Origin: CAWCDJ01 sp963836015
GTDB lineage: Bacteria; Acidobacteriota; Terriglobia; Bryobacterales; Bryobacteraceae
NCBI GenBank assembly: GCA_963836015.1
Contig: CAWIIF010000004.1
Coordinates: forward strand, 310,001 to 374,000
Direction of reading: 5' to 3'
Length of the DNA stretch: 64,000 nucleotides
In this document: positions 8,473 through 18,045 of the stretch, piece after piece
Layout: every line of letters starts with the position of its first letter
How positions within the stretch are numbered: the first letter of the stretch is position 1
Notes under the pieces: model-generated
What the model was told of the DNA's origin: nothing
Database searches by the model: none
What the model saw: the letters and a program-made list of their open reading frames with translations, nothing else
Position numbers and translations under genes: made by a program

Positions 8473-9333
8473 CTACTCCGCGTGCCGCTCGTATTCCGCG
8501 TTGAATTCGCACCCGATCAACGCCACCAGCGCCAGTACGTACATCCACACCAGCAGCGCGATGATCGCCCCCACCGACCCGTACATCACGTTGTAGTGTG
8601 CAATGTTCCTCGTGTACCACCCGAATACCGACGTCGCCACCAGCCACAGCACCGTCGCCAGGATCGCCCCCGGCCACACGTACCGCCAGCGCTGCCGCCG
8701 GTATGGCCCGAAGTAATACAGGCTGGCCGTGACCACGACCGTCGTGGCGAATGCGATCGCGTACCGCGCCATGCCGCTCAGCCATTGCAGCGCTCCGGAA
8801 AGCGGATGCAGCACCGGGTCCACGTTCAGCCAGTTGTAGACCACCGTTTCCACCTGCCCGCCGAAAACCACCAGCAGCGAGGCGCACAGCAACGGCACCG
8901 CCGCCCCCAGCACCAGCGCCATCGCCACCCCGCTCTGGTGCAGGAACCCCCGGTTGCGTGGCACCCGGTAGGCCGCCTGAAAGCCCTCGATCAGGCTTTT
9001 GATCACGCCCGACGCCGCCCACACCGAGATGATTCCCGCCACGATCAGTACCGCGATCGGCCGTGCGCCCGAGATCCGGAACTGCTGCACCACCAGGTCT
9101 TCCGACCCCGGCGGCACGATCTCCGAAAGCGCGCGCTCCAGAATGTCCGAGACGAACCCGGCGTGCGACTGCACCAGGATCGTGGCCGCCGACGTCAGCA
9201 CCGGGAAAAACGAGAGCAGCGCGGAATACGCAGCCCCTTTGGCGGTCCCGAAGATGCCGTCGTCGAAGGCCGCCAGCATGCTCCGGCGCAGCAGCCAGGC
9301 GAGCGTCCTCGGCCGCAGCCACACCTTATTCAA
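8473..9333 (-). CDS. YihY/BrkB family membrane protein
   Basis: About 286 residues with six predicted membrane segments. Family signatures: K-G-A-A-Y-S-A-L-L-S-F-F-P-V-L near residue 35, Y-Y-F-G-P-Y-R-R near the middle, and the C-terminal Y-G-S-V-G-A-I-I-A-L-L-V-W-M-Y. The frame is open far upstream, but that part is antisense to the glycosidase. I placed the start at TTG 9333, which overlaps the glycosidase stop (TTGA); GTG 9324 and ATG 9279 are alternatives, and no strong ribosome site decides. The function of this family is not established. Confidence 0.78.
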   Translation of the reverse strand: MNKVWLRPRTLAWLLRRSMLAAFDDGIFGTAKGAAYSALLSFFPVLTSAATILVQSHAGFVSDILERALSEIVPPGSEDLVVQQFRISGARPIAVLIVAGIISVWAASGVIKSLIEGFQAAYRVPRNRGFLHQSGVAMALVLGAAVPLLCASLLVVFGGQVETVVYNWLNVDPVLHPLSGALQWLSGMARYAIAFATTVVVTASLYYFGPYRRQRWRYVWPGAILATVLWLVATSVFGWYTRNIAHYNVMYGSVGAIIALLVWMYVLALVALIGCEFNAEYERHAE

Positions 9334-11336
9334 TGGAGCGGCAGCGATGGGAGCTCCTCCTGGCGCGCTTTCCAGGCGTCCGGAAACGCCCCCGCCGCCG
9401 CAATGTGCGCCACCGCCAGCAGCAGTCCGCCGTTTCCCGGCAGGTACAGCGGCAGGTTGGCGCGCTGCCAGTTGTGGCCGTTCGCCAGCCACGTGTTCTT
9501 GGGCGTCTCCATCAGCAGCGCGTCCGCCGCCAGTTGCTTCTCTCCCAGGCTGGCCGCCGTCATCGCCACCATCGGGAAGTCCCAGCCCCAGGTGTCCGCC
9601 CACCTCCACTCCGCGAACACTTTCTTCAAGGTCCGCCGCATGGTCTCCCGGTCCACCTTCTTCCCCGGCATCACCCCCAGCGCCCCCAGCATCGACGGAT
9701 GGTCGCGATTCCGCTCCGTGAACGTCTGCGGACAGTTCTCGTGAGCCAGGTACACCCCGTCCTTCACCGGCAGCGCCGCCAGCTTCGTCCGCACGTCTTC
9801 CCACTTCGGATCCCGCGGCATTCCCAGACGCTCGCGCCAGCGCTGCGCCAGTTCCAGTCCGTACGCCCACTGCTCCAGCTCGAACGTCGGGTTCCAGGTC
9901 TCGCGCGAGGGATGGTTTTCCTGCGCCGGAATCACCGGCGGACCGAGCACGTACCGCCGCCCGTCCCAGTGCGCGTACGAGCTCATGAACGCGGCCGATT
10001 CGAACACCACGTCGCGATACCGCTCCAGCCGCTCCCGCCCCGGCCGCGCCCGGTAGCAGAGGTCCGCCATCACGATCGGGTGCGGCTGCTGCCAGATCAG
10101 CAGCGGCCCGATCGGCGACGGGCTGTCGCGCCCGTCCGGCGCCGTCATCTTGGGCCAGCGCGCGCCCGCATATCCCTGGCTGCGCGCCTTCTCCCGCGCC
10201 GAGGGCAGAATCGCGCCGTACCACCCCAGGCTCCGTTCGAGCAGCTCCGCGCGGCCCCACACCGCGAAATGCGCCGCGTGCCAGTAATGCATTTCCAGGT
10301 GGAACTTCCCGAACCAGCTATTGCAGACCAGCCCCGTCTCCTGCGGCGGCAGCGACCCCGCGCAGTTGATCGCTGTCTGATACTGCGACAGCACGACTCT
10401 TCTTTCCAACTCCCCGCATCCCGGCAGCTCCAAAGCCGCCCCCCCGGACCAAAATCTCCCCCAATACTTCCGTGAAGCCTCCGCGGTGTGTTCCAGTGGG
10501 GTAGGCCTCTGGCCTGCCCGCGAGAAGGCGACGACGAAGTCGAGCCTCTCGCTCTTCGCCCTCAATAGAAACCGGTGCTCCCCATCTTTCCTTAGCTCCC
10601 CGTTCCCGCCCACCCCGGCCGCATACCGCGTCCCGTCCATCTCCCGCTCGATCACGTCCCCCGCCAGCGTACTCCGATGCCTTTCCGGATGCCCCCAGTC
10701 CGCCGCGTTCATCGCACCGGACCCGTACGGAAATTCGATCCGCACCGCCGGCCCGTTACGCACCGTAACCGCCACCGCGTCCACCGCCGGATGGCACGCC
10801 GTCTCCACCACCACCCGCCGCCCCTTCCACGTGAACTCGCTGTGCAGGATGCCGCTCCACAGGTCCAGCTTCTGCTCCGCTTCGCTCACTTCGCCCGGGT
10901 CGTCGATCGCGAACCCGATGCGTCCCAGGTGCAGCCGGTGCGGATTCTCGCGCAGCCAGTCGAACAGTTCCTTCTGTCCTTTGGAGCTGGTCGGATACCC
11001 GACCGTGCGGCCGTACGTGTCATACTCTTCGAGGCGCAGCGTTCCCGCGCCGCCCGGCGCCGTATGCCATCCCCACTGCGAGAGCGTGCAGAGCGGCATC
11101 CCGCTGTCGTAAAGCTGGGGAAACGTCTGCAGCCCGGTGGTGTCCACCGTGAACGCGAGCTCGCCGTTCCCGACGGAGAGCGGCGAGCGTCCGTCGAACC
11201 CGCGGAGTACCGGGTTATGCCGCTCCACCACAGGCCGCCGGTCCAGCCGCTCGCCCGCTGCCTGCGCGGCGAGCCCGGCTGGTGCCATCCCCAGGAACTC
11301 GCGCCGAGAGAAGCCCACCTCCGAATGATAGTCCAT
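9330..11336 (-). CDS. Secreted six-hairpin (alpha/alpha)6 glycosidase, GH65/GH95-like
   Basis: 668 residues with a Tat-like signal (S-R-R-E-F-L-G-M at about 9-16). An N-terminal beta-sandwich is followed by an (alpha/alpha)6 catalytic barrel: conserved-looking stretches are N-S-W-F-G-K-F-H-L-E-M-H-Y-W-H, Q-E-N-H-P-S-R-E-T-W-N-P-T-F-E and W-G-W-D-F-P-M. Glu residues in the first two are plausible acid/base candidates. It probably cleaves or phosphorolyses an alpha-linked oligosaccharide outside the cytoplasm; the exact GH family cannot be settled by eye. A copy of the short dispersed repeat lies inside the gene (10496-10519) and encodes A-G-Q-R-P-T-P in frame. Only 24 bp separate its start from the divergent dehydrogenase gene. 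Confidence 0.72.
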   Translation of the reverse strand: MDYHSEVGFSRREFLGMAPAGLAAQAAGERLDRRPVVERHNPVLRGFDGRSPLSVGNGELAFTVDTTGLQTFPQLYDSGMPLCTLSQWGWHTAPGGAGTLRLEEYDTYGRTVGYPTSSKGQKELFDWLRENPHRLHLGRIGFAIDDPGEVSEAEQKLDLWSGILHSEFTWKGRRVVVETACHPAVDAVAVTVRNGPAVRIEFPYGSGAMNAADWGHPERHRSTLAGDVIEREMDGTRYAAGVGGNGELRKDGEHRFLLRAKSERLDFVVAFSRAGQRPTPLEHTAEASRKYWGRFWSGGAALELPGCGELERRVVLSQYQTAINCAGSLPPQETGLVCNSWFGKFHLEMHYWHAAHFAVWGRAELLERSLGWYGAILPSAREKARSQGYAGARWPKMTAPDGRDSPSPIGPLLIWQQPHPIVMADLCYRARPGRERLERYRDVVFESAAFMSSYAHWDGRRYVLGPPVIPAQENHPSRETWNPTFELEQWAYGLELAQRWRERLGMPRDPKWEDVRTKLAALPVKDGVYLAHENCPQTFTERNRDHPSMLGALGVMPGKKVDRETMRRTLKKVFAEWRWADTWGWDFPMVAMTAASLGEKQLAADALLMETPKNTWLANGHNWQRANLPLYLPGNGGLLLAVAHIAAAGAFPDAWKARQEELPSLPLH
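10496..10519. repeat. Short palindromic dispersed repeat, copy 2, inside a coding sequence
   Basis: A 24-bp near-identical copy of the element at 6355-6379 (GTGGGGTAGGCCTC...GGCCTGCCC). It lies within the glycosidase gene and does not break its frame. Presence in a coding region argues for insertion of a mobile short repeat rather than a terminator function. Confidence 0.5.
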
Positions 11337-11360
11337 GTCTCACACCCCGCCCGTGATCTA

Positions 11361-13334
11361 ATGGAACACAAGATGCGAGCTGCACTCGTAGTGTGTTGTA
11401 TCCTCTTTCCCCTGGCCTTATTGGCGCAGGATGCCGACCCAGGCCGTAGCCTGTTCGAGAACCGCTGCGCCCGCTGCCATGGCGCCGATGGCAACGGCGG
11501 CGAGTTGGGTCCGGCCATCACCCGCCGCCTGGCGTCGCGCAACGACCAGCAGTTGGCCGACCTGATCCATCAGGGCATCCCCTCCCGCGGCATGCCGCCC
11601 AGCCAGTTCAGCGGCGACGACCTCGCGCTGCTCACCCGCTTCCTCCGCTCCATCCAGAGGCGCGCCTTCACGCGCCCCGTGGAGCACGCGAAGGTCGAAA
11701 CCACCGGCGGACTCACGCTCGAAGGCGAAGTCCTCAACCGCGGGTTCGACGACCTGCAGCTGCGCACCGCCGACCATCGCATCCACCTGCTGCGCCGCGC
11801 CGGCGAGCGCTTCCGTGAAGTGACCTCTCAAACCGGCTGGCCCGGCTACAACGGGGACCCGGGCGGCAACCGCTACACCACGCTGTCCCAGATCACTCCA
11901 GCCAACGTCGCGCAGCTCGCTCCCCGGTGGATCTTCGCGTTGCCCAATGCGGGACGCCTGGAAGTAACCCCCGTCGTGGCGGATGGCATCATGTACGTCA
12001 CCAACACCAACGAGTGCTTCGCGCTCGACGCCGGAGACGGCGCCGAACTCTGGCATTACCGGCGGCCCACCACTCCCGGCTTTCCGCAGCAGGCCGCGAG
12101 CGTCAACCGCGGAGCCGCCGTCGCCGGGAATCGCGTCTTCATGGAGACCGACGATGCCCGCGTGATCGCGCTCGACCGCTCGACCGGCGAACTGCTTTGG
12201 GACACTCAAATGGCCGACTGGCACGCGAACTACTTCGCCACCTCTGCCCCGCTGGTGGCGGGCAGCCTGGTGGTGGCCGGCGTGGGCGGCGGCGAGCACG
12301 GCGCGCGTGGCTTCGTGGCGGCCTTCGACCAGGCCACCGGCAAAGAGGCCTGGCGCTTCTGGACCATCCCCAAGCCCGGCGAGCCGGGTTCGGAAACCTG
12401 GAAGGGCGGAGGCATCGAGCATGGCGGCGCGCCCACCTGGTTCACCGGCACTTATGACGCCGAGCTCGACACGGTCTACTGGCCGAGCGGCAACCCCAGC
12501 GCCGAATACAACGGCGACGACCGCGCCGGCGACAACCTGTACTCCGATTGCATCCTGGCACTCGACGCCAAAACCGGAAGGTTGAAGTGGTATTACCAGA
12601 CCACTCCGCACGACTTGTGGGATTGGGACGCCGCCGAGACTCCCATCGTCCTCGACGCCCTCTGGCATGGCGAGCCGCGCAAATTGCTGCTGCAGGCCAA
12701 CCGCAACGGCTTCTTCTATGTCTTCGACCGCGCCGCCGGGAAGCTGCTACTGGCGAAGCCGTTCGTGCGCGAGCTCACCTGGGCCAAAGGCATCGGGGCG
12801 GACGGCCGGCCTATCCGGAATCCGAACCAGGAGCCCACCGCGGCCGGAACGCGCGTGTGTCCCTCGCAGGATGGCGCCACCAACTGGTTCTCGCCCAGTT
12901 ACAACCCGGCCACCGGACTGCTCTACGCGCAGACCTTCGAGAAGTGCAGCGTCTACAGCAAGCGCGCGAACGGCGAGTGGCGGCCCGGCCGGGAATATCT
13001 GGGCGGGACGCAGCGCACTGCGCCTGACGGCCAGCACGAGCGGATCCTGCGGGCCATCGACATACAGACCGGCGCCGTGAAATGGGAGCTGCCGCAGCCG
13101 GGACCAGCCGTCTCCTGGGGAGGCACACTCACCACCGCCACCGGGCTGGTCATCTTCGGCGAGGAGAGCGGGTCCCTGATGGCCGCCGATGCCGCCACCG
13201 GCAAACCGCTATGGAGTTTCCCGACCAACCAGCTATGGAAAGCGTCTCCGATGACCTACGAATTCGACGGCCGCCAGTATATCGCCGCCGCCGCGGGTCC
13301 GAGTATCATCGCTTTCGGGCTGCCGAAAAGCTGA
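11361..13334 (+). CDS. PQQ-dependent dehydrogenase with N-terminal cytochrome c domain
   Basis: About 657 residues (ATG 11373 is an equally likely start, four codons in). Signal peptide to about residue 22, then a class I cytochrome c domain: C-A-R-C-H at 36-40 binds heme and Met78 (S-R-G-M-P-P-S) is a probable axial ligand. An eight-bladed PQQ propeller starts near residue 155 (G-W-P-G-Y-N-G-D-P-G-G-N-R-Y) and includes G-N-P-S-A-E-Y-N-G-D-D-R and the H-D-L-W-D-W-D-A-A-E segment carrying the likely catalytic Asp. It should oxidise an alcohol or sugar in the periplasm and pass electrons to its own heme. The N-terminal rather than C-terminal heme domain is notable. Convergent with the YVTN gene, 4 bp apart. 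Confidence 0.88.
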   Translation: MEHKMRAALVVCCILFPLALLAQDADPGRSLFENRCARCHGADGNGGELGPAITRRLASRNDQQLADLIHQGIPSRGMPPSQFSGDDLALLTRFLRSIQRRAFTRPVEHAKVETTGGLTLEGEVLNRGFDDLQLRTADHRIHLLRRAGERFREVTSQTGWPGYNGDPGGNRYTTLSQITPANVAQLAPRWIFALPNAGRLEVTPVVADGIMYVTNTNECFALDAGDGAELWHYRRPTTPGFPQQAASVNRGAAVAGNRVFMETDDARVIALDRSTGELLWDTQMADWHANYFATSAPLVAGSLVVAGVGGGEHGARGFVAAFDQATGKEAWRFWTIPKPGEPGSETWKGGGIEHGGAPTWFTGTYDAELDTVYWPSGNPSAEYNGDDRAGDNLYSDCILALDAKTGRLKWYYQTTPHDLWDWDAAETPIVLDALWHGEPRKLLLQANRNGFFYVFDRAAGKLLLAKPFVRELTWAKGIGADGRPIRNPNQEPTAAGTRVCPSQDGATNWFSPSYNPATGLLYAQTFEKCSVYSKRANGEWRPGREYLGGTQRTAPDGQHERILRAIDIQTGAVKWELPQPGPAVSWGGTLTTATGLVIFGEESGSLMAADAATGKPLWSFPTNQLWKASPMTYEFDGRQYIAAAAGPSIIAFGLPKS

Positions 13335-13338
13335 CCGA

Positions 13339-14388
13339 TCATTGGCGGACGGCCCAGGCCAAGCCGTCGGGGCCGCCGCCGGCATCGATGCGGCCGGTGA
13401 CCGCGAGCGTGTTCAGGTCGACGATCGCGACATAGTTATCCGGAGTGCAGGCCACGTAGGCGCGAGCGCCGTCGGGCTGCATCTCGATGCCCGCGGCGCC
13501 GGTGCCGATCTTGAGCCGCTTGATTTCGTTCCGTCCGGCGGCGTCGATGATGACCAGGTCGGGTCCGCCCAGGCAGGAGACGAAGACCCGCTTGCCGTCG
13601 GGCGTGAACTTCAGTCGGTTGGCGCCGTTCACATGGACATCCAGGGTAGCCACCACTTTGCGGGCGGCGAGGTCGATCACCGAGACCGTTCCGTCCTGGG
13701 CATTCGCGGCCCAGACTTCCCGGCCGTCGGGAGAGACATCGAAACCCTCGGCGCCGCGGCCGACGGGGATCACGGTCTGGGACCAGTTCGGCATGGGCGG
13801 TCCGCCGCGCCCGGGCGGGGGCCCGCCTGGACCGCGGCCACCCGGTCCGCGGCCGCCGCCCATGGTCTGATCGAGAATGCTCATGGTGGCGGAGTTCACG
13901 TTGGAAGTAATGATGCGCTTCAGGTCGTGCGAGACCCAGACCATGTGCGTGCGGTCCTGGCCGGTGCCCATGATCCAATCGATCTTCTCCGTGGAAGGGT
14001 CATAGCTGCCGATGACTTTGTTGGCCTCGGCCGTGAAGTACAGTTTGCCGCCCGCGAAATCGAGGCCATGGGGGCCGTGCAGCGCGCCCAGGTCGATCGT
14101 GCGGAGCGTCTTCTGCGCCACCAGGTCGACCACCGTGATGGTGTTATACGATCCGAAGCCGTAGTTGGAGATGTAAGCGAACCGGCCGTCTGCGGAGGCA
14201 GCCACTTCGTGCGGGTCAGGCCCCGAAGGCATGCGGGCAACGACCTTCAGCGTGGCAGGGTCCACGATAGCGAGGGTCAGGTCGCTCTTGGAGAGCACCA
14301 GCAGGGCGGGGGAGGGCGTCGACTCCGCCGCAAGCAGCGCCCCGCCGAGGCTAAAAAGCAGGAGATACGATAAATGCCGTACGCGCAT
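13339..14388 (-). CDS. Secreted YncE-like beta-propeller protein (YVTN repeats)
   Basis: About 349 residues. ATG 14388 gives a clean signal peptide (V-R-H-L-S-Y-L-L-L-F-S-L-G-G-A-L-L-A-A); a TTG four codons earlier is possible. Repeats of the type D-P-H-E-V-A-A-S-A-D-G-R-F-A-Y-I-S-N, S-P-D-G-R-E-V-W-A-A-N and T-P-D-G-K-R-V-F-V-S form a seven-bladed propeller. A Gly/Pro/Arg-rich loop (about residues 175-200) is inserted between blades. Such proteins are periplasmic or surface binding modules; the ligand is unknown. Confidence 0.82.
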   Translation of the reverse strand: MRVRHLSYLLLFSLGGALLAAESTPSPALLVLSKSDLTLAIVDPATLKVVARMPSGPDPHEVAASADGRFAYISNYGFGSYNTITVVDLVAQKTLRTIDLGALHGPHGLDFAGGKLYFTAEANKVIGSYDPSTEKIDWIMGTGQDRTHMVWVSHDLKRIITSNVNSATMSILDQTMGGGRGPGGRGPGGPPPGRGGPPMPNWSQTVIPVGRGAEGFDVSPDGREVWAANAQDGTVSVIDLAARKVVATLDVHVNGANRLKFTPDGKRVFVSCLGGPDLVIIDAAGRNEIKRLKIGTGAAGIEMQPDGARAYVACTPDNYVAIVDLNTLAVTGRIDAGGGPDGLAWAVRQ

Positions 14389-14515
14389 AGATGATTCCAA
14401 CGGCCCAAGTCTATCATGAGCGGGATAAATTCAATTCAGGCATGACCAGACAGCGCGATTCGGATATATACGCGATTCCGGTCCTGGGTTAATCCACTAA
14501 GGAGGGGAAGGGGAT

Positions 14516-17500
14516 ATGTCCATGTACCGACGATCTTCTGCGCTGCTGCTCCGATTTGCGGCGTCACTTACAGCACAAGAGACGCGCGGACGGGTTCAAG
14601 GGGATGTCCGCGATACGAGCGGCGCCGCAATGGCCGCCGCCAGCGTAACGTTGACCAACGACGGCACCGGTATCCGTGCGGCGAACGTCACCAACGAAAC
14701 CGGCCACTACCTTTTCGATTTCGTCCTACCCGGACATTACACGCTGTCCATCGAGGCGCCCGGCTTCCGCGTCTTCGTGCAGAAAAACGTGCTCGTAGAG
14801 ACGCGCGGCGACGTAACGGTGAATGCAGCCATGGTCGTGGGCAATACACGGGAAGCAGTTACGGTGGAGGCGTCGCCGGTGGCGGTGCAGTTCAACACTG
14901 CATCCATGTCCAACACGGTGGACACCAAACTGGCGAACGACCTGCCCGTGATCAGCCGGAATCCGTTCATGTTCGTCGCTCTCGACCCCGCGGTGGTGGT
15001 GCACTCGACGACGCAACAGGAGCCGTTCCACTTCTGGGCCGGCTCGCAGTTCGACGTAGGCGGCAGGACCAACGACAAGAACGACATTATCATGGACGGC
15101 ACGGCTTCCATGACTTCGCAGAAATCCAGTTATACGCCGCCCCTGGATGCGATCCAGGAAGTTAGCGTGCAGCAGAATGCGGTCGATGCCGAGTTCGGGC
15201 ACAGCGCCGGCGGCATCATCGTGATGGACATGAAGTCCGGCACCAACGCGTATCACGGGACGGCCTACTATGCGGGACGGAATCCGGCGTTCAACGCCAT
15301 GGCGGACCGCATGACCCTGACCGACAATCTCACCCGGCAAAACACCTGGGGCGGCACGCTGGGATCTCCGATCAAGAAAGACAAGATCTTCAATTTCTTC
15401 GCCTATGAAGGAATCCACCTGGCCAACCCATACTCCACCCGCATCGAGACGCTGCCCACGACCGCCGAGCGGAGCGGCGACTTCTCGCAGCAGATGAACA
15501 CGCAGGGCGGCCTGGATACCATCTACGATCCGTGGACCACCGAGACCAATGGCAGCACGGTAACCCGCCAGCCTTTCCCGGGCAACGTCATCCCGGCCTC
15601 GCGGATAGATCCGTTTGCCAAGCAGGTAATGGCAGGCCTCTGGCAGCCCAACAACCCGGGCGACGGCATCACCGGAGCCAACAACTTCAAGGGCCAGCTT
15701 TACGACATCTATCCATATTGGAACTTCATGGACCGGGTGGACTATAACATCTTGCCGAAGCTCAAATTCTTCGCCAGGTACAATTACCTGCGCACTACCG
15801 AAACGACGTCCGATTACACAGGCAGCGGCTCCGTGATGCGCTATTTCCAGGGATCCGCGCGAAACGCGCAAAACGCCGCGGGCGACCTGGTCTGGACCAT
15901 CAACTCCAGCACGGTATTCAACATCCGTACCTCCTACGAAGGCATCAATGACTCGTTCCAGAATACGCCGACGGAGATCGGCTCGAAGGGGCTGGCCGGC
16001 CTTTGGCCCAACAACAACTGGTACCAGCCGTATGTCGCCAATCTGCCGCAAATCTACTTCCCATATCTCAACGTTACGAGCAGCAGCGGCACGAGCAGCA
16101 GCATCTTTTCCAGCAGTATCTCCAACTACTGGTACCAGACGCCGGAAACTCACACGATCGCTACAAGCCTTGCCAAGAACCGGGGGCGGCACTACCTGAA
16201 ATTCGGCGGCGAGTTCCGGCGGGAGATCGTAGATGCAGCGCGTCCGGCCTTCGCGCAATTCTATTTCGATGCGGGCCCAACGGCGAACACCTACCTCTCG
16301 CCCAACACCGCCGTCAGCGGGAACGGATGGGCGACCTTCCTCCTCGGCGCGATGGACAGCAATTCCACCGTGCAGACGATTCCGCTCCAGCATCCGCGCA
16401 TTTCCTATTTCGCCCTGTTTTTCCAGGACGACTTCAAGATCAGCTCGCGGCTGACGCTCAACCTGGGGATGCGCGCGGAACACAACGGGCCGATGACCGA
16501 CACCGGAGACCGGCTGACGCAGGAGCTCAATCTGACTACGCCGATCCCGGATTTATCGGGCGCCAACGCGCCGCAGATGCCGGCGGCCGTCACGGCGCTG
16601 CGCGCCGCGCCGCCGGTCTTCAACGGAGCATGGATCTCACGGACGCCAATCATCGCGGCGTGCTGGCAACGCCGCACGTGCTCTGGGAGCCGCGCGTCGG
16701 CATTGCCTTTCGCATCAACGACAAGACGGCGATCAGGGCCGGGTATGCCCGGTATGTCACGCCCACCTCGCTTACCGACACCCTCAACATTCTGGGCAGC
16801 GTATATTACGACGGATTCAGCGCCACCACCACGGCCATCGCGCCCCTCCAGGGAGTTCCGCAGGAGACCGCATCGAATCCGTTTCCCACGGGCCTGGTGC
16901 AGCCCATCGGGAAGGGCTATGGGACCTATACCAATCTCGGCAACACGGCGAACTGGTATAACCCGAATTTCCAGCCGGAGACGAACGACCGGATCAACTT
17001 CAGCCTGCAGCGCGAACTGCCGGGCAAGCTGCTGGCGGACGTCACTTACTTCATGAACTTCGGCCGGAACCTTCCGTATACCTATAATCTCAACATGGCG
17101 GATCCGAACATCGCGTACACTTACAAGAACGCCACGACCGCCAAGGTTTCCAATCCCTTCTATAACGTGCTGCCCGCCGATAAGATGCCGGGCACGCTGC
17201 GGACACAATCCCAGGTCTCGGTCGCCTCGCTGTTGGTGCCGTACCCGCAGTACGGCGCTCTGAACCAGCTCATGATGAGCGGCGCGGGCGATCACTACCG
17301 AGCGCTCCAGATCTCGGTCCGGCGGCCCTACGCAAACGGCCTGACCGTCATGATGGGCTTCAACTACAACAACGAATTGGACCAGGGATACTACGACGAC
17401 ATCGCGACCTACGCCCGCAACCTGACATGGATTCCCGCGCAGACGGCGCGCATGCGCCTGACCGGCGCCGCCGTATACGAACTGCCGTTGGGCAAAGGCC

Positions 17501-17955
17501 GGCGGTTCCTGAGCCACATGAATCCGGTGCTGGACGGCGTGATCGGCGGTTGGGTGGTGAGCAGCCTGTTCACGTATAACTCGGGCACGCCGATCCGCCT
17601 GGGTGGGGCGATGGTCAACGGGGATCCCGCCCTGTCCGGTCCCACGCGTAACGAGTGGTTCAATACGAGCGACGTTTCCTTGCTCCCGGCCTTCACCGCG
17701 CGGAGCAACCCGACTCAATACAGCGACCTGGTGGGGCCGCGAATCGTGAACCTAGACAGCACCCTGGGGAAGCAGTTTCGGATTACCGAGCGGGTCCGGT
17801 TCGAACTGCGGTTCGAGGCTTACAACACGCTCAACGCGCTGACGCTGACCGACCCGGTGACGAGCATCACCTCGCCCAATTTCGGCAAGGTAATCGACGA
17901 GCGGACGGGCTTCTACGGACGCCAGATCCAATTCAGTGGACACCTGACCTTCTAG
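14516..17955 (+). CDS. Oar-like TonB-dependent receptor, frameshifted
   Basis: About 1,146 residues if restored. A strong ribosome site (GGAGGGG, 14501) precedes the ATG. Signal peptide, then a carboxypeptidase-regulatory-like beta domain (about 25-110), plug domain with V-D-A-E-F-G-H-S-A-G-G and K-S-G-T-N-A-Y-H-G-T, and a long outer-membrane barrel ending in I-Q-F-S-G-H-L-T-F. The first frame is good to about 16630 (P-P-V-F-N-G-A); homologous sequence resumes in the next frame as D-L-T-D-A-N-H-R-G-V-L-A-T-P and continues to 17955. A single-base indel near 16620-16635 explains this. Outer-membrane uptake of an oligosaccharide or peptide is the likely role; whether the gene is intact depends on that base. 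Confidence 0.85.
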
Positions 17956-17998
17956 GCTAAACTAAACTAACTGCCTGCTGAAAAAGACAAATGGGCCG

Positions 17999-18045
17999 CC
18001 GATAAACGCAGATTGAAAATCAAGCGACTTATCCGCGTTTATCGG
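17999..18045. repeat. Perfect 11-bp inverted repeat (hairpin) at the intron insertion point
   Basis: CCGATAAACGC (17999-18009) and GCGTTTATCGG (18035-18045) are exact inverted copies around a 25-base loop. The hairpin begins 44 bp after the receptor stop codon and has no T-run, so it is not a standard terminator. The group II intron begins at the very next base, which is how class C introns choose their sites. Confidence 0.7.

Noticed and set aside
10677..11360. 228-codon upstream extension of the PQQ dehydrogenase frame
   Set aside because: It is antisense to the glycosidase and rich in Arg/His/Pro; the signal peptide and heme domain begin at 11361-11373.
13800..13862. GC-rich repetitive stretch that might be a satellite or phase-variable repeat
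   Set aside because: It encodes an irregular Gly/Pro/Arg loop of the YVTN protein; units differ and keep the frame.
17999..18045. Hairpin as rho-independent terminator of the receptor gene
   Set aside because: Loop of 25 bases and no T-run; better explained as the landing site of the class C intron.
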